DNA from: Blasia pusilla | Taxonomy: Eukaryota; Marchantiophyta; Marchantiopsida; Blasiales | NCBI GenBank assembly: GCA_050084515.1 | Contig: CM114271.1 | Coordinates: forward strand, 3,472,001 to 3,536,000 | Reading direction: 5' to 3' | Length of the DNA: 64,000 bases | Part shown: positions 54,048 through 64,000 of the stretch, piece by piece | Position numbering within the stretch: position 1 is the first letter of the stretch | How the letters are laid out: each line of letters starts with the position of its first letter | Notes under the pieces: model-generated | What the model saw: the letters and a program-made list of their open reading frames with translations, nothing else | What the model was told of the DNA's origin: nothing | The model's database searches: none | Program-made: the position numbers and the translations under genes

Positions 54048-56689
54048 CATATTTCAAATACCACATGCAGCTCAAATGGAGAGAAACAATTGGGAGGGGA
54101 TCCGAGGAATGGAAGAATGAAACAACAATCACACTAAATGAGGAAGTGAGGCATCGTACGTATGATATGTGCACCAACCTAGTTCAAGAAAATGAACATC
54201 AAACATTGAATATATTTTGAGGTTTACTCATTGAGAAAATTTTCTCAATGGAAGAACGAAACAAAAATCACACCATTAAGGTTTACTCATTGAGAAAATT
54301 AATTTAGGATTCTTCAAAACCAAATATAATAGAAAATGTACTTTGCATGGATTTCGGTCTATGAACAATGGGCTTGTTATGCCATATGACTCATATCATC
54401 GAGAATCTATGGTAATAGGGAAATTTATTGTCTAAGCTCTTCCTTATCTTGCTATGTAAGTATTTTATTTCCATCAACTTTAATACCTCATGTCAACTTT
54501 AATTGTTGACATGGACTAAGTTTAATTAAATTTAATGTAAGGATCCGGTCTCTATTTTCTAACCATGATTTTAGTCCAACCATGAACCTATCTCAAATTT
54601 TTATTATAATCATAGCCTTTACACCTCCTAAATACTCTTTCAACTTCTTATTATAATCATGGCGTCATATATCCTATGAAAATATCAAATCATATTGTCT
54701 TGGAGCCATTTTAACTTCATAATGTCCATATTCCTATCATGGAAGAATCTATACTATTATTCAAGGAGCGTTCTTCAAATGGCGACAAGTGAGTGTTCAT
54801 CACATGTCATTTTAAGCTCAAGAATGTATGATGCGTGGCATTACTTGGCGTTGAGGGCGGCATAATCTGGCGTTTGGGGTTACAAGAATCAAGCATCGCA
54901 TGATCCTTCACAAGCCCTAACTAGTAACAATTAAAGAGGAATTCCTTTTGAGAGGAAATTCCTTTTTTAGCTACTTTTTAATCATATTCTTTGGAAACTC
55001 TAAGAAAATGAGATTCCATATTTTTTAGAAATTAGAAATTATAGTTTATTTGAATGTCATCTCTATACTCTTGAACCCTCCATCAAAGAAAATCTCCTTA
55101 TGTAAGTAATGATGATAAGTTGCTCCTCCGTCCATTCATGTTTCATATAGCCCTTGTTTATTGTAAATTTATTTTTATTTTTTTCATTGATAGCCAATGA
55201 TGATACATTTATTGTTCCTAAGGAGCTTAGGAACATTGCACTTTTAACTTCCAAACATGTGGAGAAAATGTTCCTTTCTGAAAGGTCAAGATCATTTTCT
55301 AATTATTTTTTTCTAATAAGAGTGGATTCACTCTATATTGACTTAAGTGTGAAATATTAAGTTGCTAAGTTGCGTTCTTCCATCAACTCTTCATGTTTAA
55401 GCATCCATGATATATGTTTATGTGACCTATTTCAAAGGAAAAAATTTATAAAATTCCATCTCTTTTGTGGATAGATGTGACTAATATTCTCAATCCTTGA
55501 TTCAAAGCATATAATCCACAATGAATCGTGTTCATAAAATCTTGAGGCTTCAATATTTATACAAAAATGGCCAATTTTTAAAACATAATTGCATCACATG
55601 AGATTAAAAGTTAAACCTTTCCCGTTGCAGATGAATGCTCATGAAGAGTTTCCATATGAGAACCTTGTGATTTGATTGTAGTTTTGATCAATCTAATAGA
55701 CATGACGTTACAAGAGAAATCTTTTAGAGTATTTTCAATCAAAATATAAATACACCTTTAAATATTTTTATCTATATAATTAAAAAAGGAGAGGGTTTGA
55801 GAAAACCCTCCTTGGGTGCTCACACCAATCCTCTCAGCACTCCTATGATGTCCCTTTGAGAGATTGAGTTGATTTAAAGAGAGATAGCAAAAAAGTTAAA
55901 TATCACTCTGCAACGACTAGTATTTCTTTTTTGCAAAGAAGTTATTCTTAATCTAAGAGAGAAAAGAAACAAATAACTTTCAATACGAAAATATGTGGCA
56001 CTTGAATTTGGAGGAGAACTATAAACGATCGGAAAATATGGATCCCACTTAATAGTAAAGCGTCAGAAAATATTTTCGACTTATTAGGTTATTTGAGAAA
56101 AGAATCTGCCGAAACTCGGAATATTTTGACATATTTTATTATCCGAGAAAATGGTATTCGTGAGAAATAACGGAAAATCGCTATGTAAAAGGTTTTATTC
56201 TTACTAACGGGAATTAGACTGTATAGGGCATACGGACTACTTCCATAATACACACGAGCGAAATTATCATATACACGTGCGGGACCAAACCACGTAGCGG
56301 ACAGGTGGTAGCCCATGTGGCGGCCATGTGGATCGGAGTCGTTCAACGGATTCCGTCGTTCTTTTCCGACCTCGCAACTTTCACGCGTTTTCGCTTTCTC
56401 TGTATGCCTTTGGTGATCTTCTTTCTACTTCATCCCTTAAATGTTGGCGCGGACGATTTAGTGATATTTCTTTTTCTTTTTTGGGATTGTTATTGCGTTT
56501 TGAGGTCCGCTAGGGGGGAATAAGAGGACTTATAATAGTGTTTTTCTTTGGGAATATGATAATTCACATGTGTTATTTTTTGGGAATATGATCATTCACA
56601 TGTGTTATTTTTTGGATCTAAGATAGGATAGGGTATGTGGTGGGAGAGTTGAATAGAGGGAGAATCTTTTTTTGAGGTTTGGAGGGTTG
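54048..56689. other. AT-rich stretch with one short tandem duplication
   Basis: No gene recognised. At 56550-56614 a 32-bp unit beginning GGGAATATGAT occurs twice with one difference. Confidence 0.5.
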
Positions 56690-57510
56690 GTATCTTTGGG
56701 TTTCTACTTTCCATCTTTGATTCATCCATTCCAAGAGAGGAGGAATCACACTCAAAACTTGTTAGCGAATTCGTCTCACTTTTCCAATCTAGGATTATGT
56801 CAATGGTGTTATTGATGTGAGGGGTGCACGATGTCAAACTTTCTTGGGTGGGGAAAACCTTTACGGCAAGGGAAGATTTGGTTCACTCCCTTCTAGCTTT
56901 GCTTTATGGATTTCATATTGAAAGGATTCTCACTCAAAATGTGATAGCATATCGGTGCAACTTTATTTTCTTTTTCCTTCTTTTTTATCTAAGATCTAGT
57001 CAACGATGAGGGGATTGTATAATGTCAAATTTTCTACTATGGGAAAAATCTTTGTGACACGCAGAGGCTTCCAACTTTGCTTCATGGATTCCATCCTTCA
57101 AGGATTCCCACTCAAATTTGAAAGTGTAGTGTTGTAACTTTTCCAATCTAAGATTGAGTCAATGATGTAGGAGTTGCACGCAATATCATTGCCTAGAAAC
57201 AACAAAACCTTTATGACACACGGAGATTTTGTTTGCTACCTTCCAAATGTGCTTCATTGATTCCAACCTCTAAGGATTCCCACTCAAAGGTTTATAGCAT
57301 ATGTATGTAGCTTTTCCAATTCAAGACTCAATCAATTCAAAGGAAGTAGCATAATGTCGAAGTATCTACATCTCGGAAAACTATTATGGCATTCAAAGGT
57401 TGGGGTTGGTCTTTATGCTTTGCTTCATTGATTCCGTCTATCAATTTTCCATATTTCCACTCAAGGTTTGACAATGCATCTCTAAACCTTTTCCAACTTA
57501 AAATAGTATC
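56690..57510. repeat. Diverged tandem array, units of about 175 bp
   Basis: The word CTTTTCCAAT/C and its neighbours recur at about 56779, 57137, 57311 and 57488, with a weaker unit near 56960. Each unit then has a GTCAATGATG-like block, a TTTATGACAC-like block, TTGCTTCATTGATTCC and GGATTCCCACTCAA in the same order. Units differ by many substitutions and small indels, so it is an old satellite-like array. On the minus strand the units give fragments such as TIDIILDWKS and IDTILSWK. Confidence 0.8.
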
Positions 57511-58855
57511 AATCATGTATGAAAAGTATTGCATATTAAGCTTATTTATGATCTGTAATGTATAAAGGATCTCAAATGAAATCAAGTTTGGATTTGTGGC
57601 TTTCCATTTGCAACCGCTAGACTTTTTATTAAGGTTGTAATTTAGTGCCAAAATTTAAAACTTATTTTTTCACTTTAAAAAAAAATTGAAAGTGATACAG
57701 GAGAACTTGGAAAAACAAGGATTGCAAGATGTATACCATTATTGATGCTAACCAAGGAAATTACCAAAAAAGGGGAAATATTGTAAATGTATCATACCAA
57801 CAAGCTTTCTTGGAGAAAATGATAAGGAATGGAAGTTGTTAAATAAATCATTACCGATTGTGAACACCACCAAAATATATGATAAGAAGGAACCATTTCA
57901 TGAACACTGGTTACATATAATTGAGTTCTAACTACCAAATGAGATATCTTTGGGAAAATTCATACAAATAATCCATCTTATCACAATGAAGTGTTACCTT
58001 CTTTGCATTGACATCGGCTACAGGAGCAGGTGGTACTTGAAGATGGACTAATAAGCTTATTTCACACTCTTCTCTCCAAGTTTTCAACTCTATTGGAGAG
58101 CATCATTGTTGAGAAATGACACATTATTTGTATTGAGTATCACACAATTCGTATCCCATGAAATTTTAAGAACTTGGGGAAAGAAATTTTCAAAGATGTG
58201 CTTTAAAAAGTCCATGAATTATTTGGCTCAAGATTTACAATTTTTTTCATTTCATTCACAAGGAATGAAAAGATTGGCTTTGCTTAGGAGAAACATGAAT
58301 CTTATTATATGATATGAATGCAATTCTTACTATTTATGAGCTGTACTATTCTTGTGGCCAATAACTTTCAATCCCAAATTTTTTTACCTCTTATGAGAAA
58401 TTGGAATTCCTATCACAAATCTAAAGCAAGAATTAAGAGATTATGTAAAACATAAATCATTAGACTTGTGAGTCAACATATCATTCTTAATCATGAATTA
58501 AGAAGTTAAGATCATAGTGTTTAGGCATTGGTGAATGGTGAAACTCTTGGAAGAAAAAATAGGAATCTAGGATGGTTATATTATAAAGAAAATTTTTGCA
58601 TCACCATTCCCAAAAATATTAACATAACTATTCATATTTAATTTTTTAGTTTTACTTAGGTAACTTAGAGCATTTATTTTCTTGCAACACTTCACTAATA
58701 TAATAATATTGATAAAAAATTTTACATTTTCTATGATTAAAATTTTATTTCTTAAAAATAATATATGTTAATGAAGCGAGAGAATAAGAATACTTTCTTT
58801 TTCTAGATGAAGTCATAATTGCAAAATCCTTAGAAATTCACTAAATGCAAGATAA
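57511..58855. other. AT-rich stretch, nothing recognised
   Basis: Short frames only; no TE end identified. Confidence 0.5.
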
Positions 58856-59035
58856 GGTGCAAACTTTCCTTGTACCTATTCATCCTCATATTAGTATGAG
58901 ACAAGTTAGAGGTGAGTTATAGTCAAAGAGGGACTTCAAGTCTTAAAAAAAAACCAAGTGTCTACCATAAGATTTGAACTCCGGATTTGCTTATCTACAT
59001 GGAACACATTATCTACTATACTAGAGTCTCATTTA
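58856..59035 (-). mobile_element. Possible tRNA-derived SINE (copy b)
   Basis: Shares CCTTGTACCTATTCATCCT, an A-run and a minus-strand GAGTTCAAATC B-box-like word with 52519-52740, in the same order. Identity is moderate by eye. Confidence 0.3.
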
Positions 59036-59616
59036 TGTAATAGGTAGTAACAATAAAACGATTAATTTTTTATCCAAACATAACATATGGTCCTATGGCT
59101 AAACCAAACCAACCTTGGGTAGAAAACCCAAAGATGAATAAGTTTGAGGCAAAATTTTCGGCAATACTAGAATGTGAAAAATGTTCCTCTCATTGAAGAA
59201 TGCTTACTAGGGGTCAGGTTTGAAAATTTTCACAATGCCTATTATAGTATGTGCTTGAGCTTCCACTATTCCAAAAAATTTCACCACAAATGCTCTCAGA
59301 TTTATAATCCAAAACAGGTTAAGGTGAACTTTCATTCAATGATCAAATTTACTCTTTAATGTAAAAATGGAATCTATAATTTTGCACATAAGCTTTTTTC
59401 ACACATTGAAGATGAAAGTTCATGAGATCTCCACTTTTATAGATCTAAACTTCCCAAGTTTCATATCAATTGATGATACCTTCCAAAACTAGAAAATCAT
59501 ATGGTGATCACTTTGAAATCAAAGTTTTTCATGAAAAAGCACTCAACCATATTCAACATATTTTTTTTTGGTTGATTAAGGCTTAAAATTTGTTTATGGG
59601 TCCTTGGGGGTTTGGA
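59036..59616. other. AT-rich stretch, nothing recognised
   Basis: Short frames only. Confidence 0.5.
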
Positions 59617-60152
59617 AAAAGTTGCATGGAAATAGACGTGCCCAATAGATTCCCTGCCTGGATTTTTCAAGTACCCCAATGGCCTACGTAGGCTCAAAAT
59701 GTGGGAAAATATGCAGCTCAGATTAAGAGAGGTGGATAGGGATCAAATGGGTGTGCAAGCCATGAGCCCGCCTTGGTTTGCTCTAGGCTTGCACTAAAGT
59801 GAAGGAGGCCCACACAGGGCGCGCGGCCAAGCCCGCCCAAAGCCCATAGGACGGGCTGTTGTAGACTACCAAACGGGTGGCAGGAATGGGCAATGGGTTC
59901 CGAAATTTTTTACAAGGGTCTTTGGTTGGGAGTAGACTATGAAAGAGAGACTTTTGGGATCCTCGCCTACGTGACACGTCTCGATCTAGACTGGGTGTGG
60001 GCTACCAAGCTGGCGGAGCCAAGGTCTATGTCACGGGTGGAGGGGGTGCTAGGCTCGCACGCGGGCCGCGGGTATTTGAGTCCGCACGGACATGATTATA
60101 AGTCCAAGGTCATGGACATGTACGAGGAGAGGGGCTTTGTCTGTGCAACCTG
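59617..60152. mobile_element. TIR-family element (copy 7, long form)
   Basis: About 535 bp. Left end GTTGCATGGAAATAGACG; right end CTTTGTCTGTGCAACC, its imperfect inverse. The inner sequence (AATAGATTCC-CTGCCTGG, ATCAAATGGGTGTG, GCCATGAGCCCGCC) matches the copies at 40174-41128. Confidence 0.55.
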
Positions 60153-60201
60153 GGGTCGGGAGAGAGGACTTGGTTTATAAGGGAATTTTGGGGCTAGAGG
60201 G

Positions 60202-60512
60202 CAAGGTTGTATGCGTACAAAGTCCGTGTTCGTGGACTTATGTCCGTTCTATGGAAGGACTTGTCCGTATGGGCCCCACCTTTCCCTTCTTTCTCATTCC
60301 CCTTACTTGCTTTCGTATTCCATACTCCCCCATTTCTTCCTCCCTCCACCTCCACTCCTTCCCCCCTCATTGCTCCTCTCATCCTTGCCTTGCCTTCCAT
60401 CATGGACTAAAAGTGTGGGTCCCACCTCTTGGAATTCATGTCCGTGGACATGTCCAGACTTGTCCGTCCATGTCCATCCTAAGGAAGGACTTGTCCGTTT
60501 TTGTGCAACGAT
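60202..60512. mobile_element. TIR-family element (copy 8, short form)
   Basis: About 311 bp. Left end CAAGGTTGTATGCG; right end TTTTTGTGCAACGATG, inverse of CATCGTTGCACAAAAA. The inside holds repeated GGACTTGTCC/GTCCGTGGAC words, two GGGCCC/GGGTCCCACC blocks and a CT-rich middle, in common with copy 2. Confidence 0.6.
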
Positions 60513-61915
60513 GCTAGTGGGATAGGTTGGGGTCAGCACAAGCGGGGCCGGGGCACGGCTTCACCCTGGTGAAGGCAGCAAGGAACCAATATCTTTCTAA
60601 TCTATATACTGATTGGAGGATGCAATTCTCTGAAGTCGCTCCTCTGCTCTCTCTTTGACACGTGTCACTAAACTTCTCTCAAAAATATTTTAGTCACCTT
60701 GACAAGGTTTGAAAATTGGTAAAGAGAGTTTAAGTTATTAATCATGCGTGCATCCCTTTATCAAATTTTCCCTTGCGGGTCCTAACTATTTTCTTGATTT
60801 ATCTTTTTATTTCCTTCATGGGATTTTTCCTTCTCTTTAATCACCGTCAACCTTCTCTTAGAATGTCACCAAAAAAAGTTCATAAATCATACTCTTAATA
60901 TTCCAATGGCATAAAACAAGTCCCCCCAAATATTTGAACAAATGGGAAATTTTCGCCATTAAATTCCATTCTTCTCACTTAGCCAACCGAATACGAAGAG
61001 ATAAATTTTTTCGCAAATTGTTTTTCCTTTTTTTTCTCTTAATTTATCTAAAATCAATGAAGAAGATGAGTGAGTGAAAGCGAATAAGAACCCATTGGGC
61101 CCACAGTCACGACGTCGCAATGCATGCATGCGGCGTGCCTCGTCAGCATTGGTACCATCGCGACGCGTGCGCCGTCAGGAATGTTTTTGCCACGTGGATT
61201 TAGAACTGTTGTTGGTTTCATGGGGTTCCGTATCCTCTGCTTTAATTGGGGGGGGGGGGGTTCACGACTTTTGGAGCCGCTACATTCTCTCTTCCTTTAC
61301 CAAACAAACGAGAAATTATAAACGAATATAAATAAAAAAATATAAAAAAGTTTCATTAGAGGAGAAGGAATGTTGTGAGCTCGAACTTCGAAAAATTGGG
61401 AGCATTCATGGAAATGATGTTTGCTATGAGGGGACGAAGAAAAGATGGAATGAATGGAGATATATTATACAAATTTAGTCCTCTAGGCATGAGCCCGTGT
61501 ATGTGAATAAGTAATTAAATTTAAATGACACCATTAATGTGAACAATGGGGTGAAAAAAATATTAAGTTATCTCATTTTGATAAAAGTTTCGTGCATGTT
61601 AGACGTTAGTATCATATGAAAAACTTAGGTTTCAGTATTCACGACCATAGAAGTTGGATTTTATTTTTTTGTCATTTTATAGTTATAGCAAGCCTGGGAA
61701 ATAGGTATCCTTAGTTTTTTTTTTTTAATTCTTAATTTCTTTTTACACGTGTCAATAAGGGAAGGCTGCAAAAAGCCTACATATTAATAAAGGATGCGGT
61801 TCCCTAAATCCCATCTTCTATTAATAATAGATAGTAATTTAATTTTTATTTTTTCTTATTATTAAAATAATTTTCTTATTTTATCAAAATATCTTATATC
61901 TTTGAAATTTCCCTC
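60513..61915. other. AT-rich stretch with a 13-G homopolymer
   Basis: No gene recognised. Thirteen G residues run from 61248 to 61260. Confidence 0.5.
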
Positions 61916-63870
61916 TCAACCAAGTTTGAAAGTGCAACGAAGTGCGAAGAAGAGGATAAGTGCGAAGAAGGTAAGAAGGATGTCATAGAAAATATTGGGA
62001 GAGAATCCATAAGCCACTGGGGGATCCCCTAAATGAGGTAAGAAATGAAGCCATTCCATGTCTTTCAAAAAGGGCCTCATCCAAGAACTTTGAGACAAGT
62101 CGATGAAGTAAATTGGAACCCAAAACCCTTCAATATAAATGTGAAAATCAGGAGTAGGCAGGGTGAATGTTGAGGGAAGCCATGAAAGAGACCATACTCC
62201 ACATTTACTAGGTTGGAATTTTAGGTGTAAGAAAGAGAGTTGCTCCACAAAATGAATATAAGTAGGAACCACTTCAGAAGGAGGACTTATAATGTGAGTG
62301 TCATCACTAATAGAAGGGAGAAGACAAGGAGGAAGGGAAAAGACAAGATGGAAATGCTTGCGCTAATGCTCGAAGGGTACGAAAATGGGCAATGGCAAAG
62401 AGTGGGCCATCAATGGGATCACCTTGACGCATGCCACAAGCCGATTGGAGAATACTATATTCCCCAAAAGTAGCATGCTGAGAATAGATAATGGGTGTAT
62501 TATAGGCATCGGAATGAGACTCGCAAGTTGTCCTCCTATACAACGTAACTCCTCAACTTTAAGATGACTGCACAAGAAACCGAATTGACTGCGTTAGCCA
62601 CATAGACTTGAATTGCTATCCACTCTGGATGAATATGAAGAGTGGAACGAATCGTATGCATCATAACTTCACAACCACCAGGAGTTTCCATTCCAAATTG
62701 ATGAGGAAATAAGCGAGCACTAAAGTGAGGAAAAAATTGTAAGCACATGGATCGACTAACCAAGCAATATAAAACCTCTACAATAGCCACAGCAAGACAC
62801 CTGACGGAGGCTTATCCATAGCCAACAAATGACAAGCCCCTAAAAGCCTAGAGAAAGAGAATGAGAGACCACCTGCCAAAAAATGTGCACACACCTTATA
62901 TATAGAGACAAAACCGATTGCTAAATCTCCCATGATAAAGCAGTCACGGAGATGCTAAAATACTATCCTTGATAAGCAAGGAGTATGAAGAAAATTCCTT
63001 GTGAAAACCTCCAAGTCAAGCTCCAATTCAAGATCGGTTGTATAGTCTTCCACAAAAGGTAGTGCATCACCACTTGAAGGAGAGTGAGGAACTTCTAAGA
63101 GAGCCACCGTATACGTACTTGGAATCGTTGGAGAGAGAGGATCCAATGCTCAAGCCGCACGTAAAAACTCACCAACTTGCTCCAAAAGTAGACTTTGTTG
63201 AAGGCGTTGTTGTATTGAAGGCCTCCCATGATTGGCATGTTGAGTGGGATGAGCCTTAGCTAAGTCCTCTGCTTGAAGTACATGCTCATTTTGAAGCAAT
63301 CCCTAGACATAAAGCGTTGAATACGTGTGGAGGTTTCACGATGACCCGTCGCACCACTCCTTGGAGGGAGGACTAAAATATTAATCCATTGTCGGAAGAG
63401 TAATAGGAGATACCAAACATTAATATCTGTGGGATCACACACTAACCTTTCTAATGGAAAAAGCAGAGCTTATTGGATGATGGGGCAAAGAGTAATAGGA
63501 ATGCGAATGTAGAGTCTAGGACGAGGGAGATCTTGATGGAAAGAGAAAAGGAGATCAATTTGGCTTAATTAGGTCCAAGTAAATGTTATGGGGAGTATAG
63601 TAGGAGGTATCTAGTTAAGGATTGAAGGCCCATGCATGGATCAACAGTACCGCTGATGTCTTTTGATTCCATTAGAAGCACACTCCTTATCACAAGATGT
63701 GCAACAAACTTTTGGCACAATTGTAGAAGTAAAAGGGTTATAAGGAGAGGAGGTGGGAGGTAGAAGAGGTGGTGATGGATGACGATGAGGGGTGAGTAGG
63801 TTGGGGAATGAGGAGGAGGAAGACGGGAGATAAGATTAGAAGAGATAGAAGCTGGAAGCAAGGGCACAAA
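61916..63870 (-). pseudogene. Third, diverged copy of the RLE-type non-LTR family: RT region
   Basis: Minus strand, from right to left: a possible finger-like N-terminus near 63690 (LCQKFVAHLVIRSVLLMESK), WYLLLLFRQWINILVLP (about 63400), VEVLYCLVSRSMCLQFFPHF and HPEWIAIQVYVANAVNSVS (62790-62560; the first catalytic Asp reads Tyr in VYVANAVN). Then CGMRQGDPIDGPLFAIAHF (about 62430), SISDDTHIISPP (about 62290; D-D pair present), KFQPSKCGVWSL and HLGDPPVAYGFSPNIFYD (about 62000). The order and spacing match the copies at 15.9-18.8 kb and 32.4-35.6 kb, but residues differ much more, so it is an older or separate subfamily. The nuclease end is not present before 61916. Confidence 0.75.
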
Positions 63871-64000
63871 TGAGATATGTGAGGATGGAAAAGTAGTAGG
63901 ATTTGGTTATAATGGATCAAGATTTGGCTCAACACGATGAGACGAAAAGGGAAAAGAGGAAAATCTGAAAGAAATGTAGTAATTGTAATGGGGGTTAATA

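Noticed and set aside
53909-54220. 103-codon frame with an Ile-Tyr repeat
   Set aside because: It is a translation through the (TA)n tract.

Overview
The window looks like TE-dense nuclear DNA of a streptophyte (a land plant, or a charophyte alga). The grounds are plant-style Ty1/copia and Ty3/gypsy elements with initiator-tRNA-Met-type primer binding sites (TGGTATCAGAGC), long AT-rich intergenic stretches and simple repeats. Three things are unusual for flowering plants: non-LTR elements of the restriction-like-endonuclease type, a gypsy element carrying a cytosine DNA methyltransferase, and a PHD finger fused to its integrase. These make a seed-free lineage or a charophyte more likely, but I cannot name the species. 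I recognise no intact conventional host gene.

Layout. 0.3-3.2 kb: a decayed copia pol fragment interrupted by the 3' end (chromodomain plus LTR, minus strand) of a gypsy chromovirus. 3.24-12.24 kb: the centrepiece, a degenerate Ty3/gypsy element on the plus strand. It reads leader with a 5S-rRNA-like segment, Gag with two zinc knuckles and an RGG tail, protease, C5-cytosine methyltransferase, reverse transcriptase, RNase H, integrase, PHD finger. 12.2-15.8 kb: GC-richer DNA without a recognised gene but with a miRNA-like hairpin and exact tandem duplications. 15.8-19.2 kb: a 5'-truncated non-LTR retrotransposon (minus) next to a second 3' tail in the opposite orientation. 22.1-27.5 kb: a second gypsy element with its 5' LTR, which ends in four tandem 209-bp copies of an integrase segment. 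28.6-31.3 kb: tandem repeats and two strong foldbacks. 32.4-35.6 kb: the longest copy of the non-LTR family.

From about 35.6 kb onward the DNA is visibly more AT-rich. It holds a family of small TIR-bounded elements (36.5, 38.5, 39.4, 40.2-41.1, 50.4, 59.6 and 60.2 kb), a solo copia LTR, one structurally complete but decayed copia element (43.8-48.8 kb, minus), long (CT)n and (TA)n tracts, a diverged tandem array of about 175-bp units (56.7-57.5 kb), two possible SINE copies, and a third, diverged non-LTR copy (61.9-63.9 kb, minus).

How the parts relate. The gypsy copies at 1.3-3.2 kb and 22-27.5 kb are complementary halves of one family: one keeps the 3' end, the other the 5' end. The methyltransferase element joins a chromatin writer (methyltransferase) and a putative reader (PHD) to the replication enzymes of one retrotransposon. 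That is the most interesting system here, although this copy is dead. All reading frames reported as pseudogenes carry stops or frameshifts that I could see; percent identities, ages and trees were not computed.
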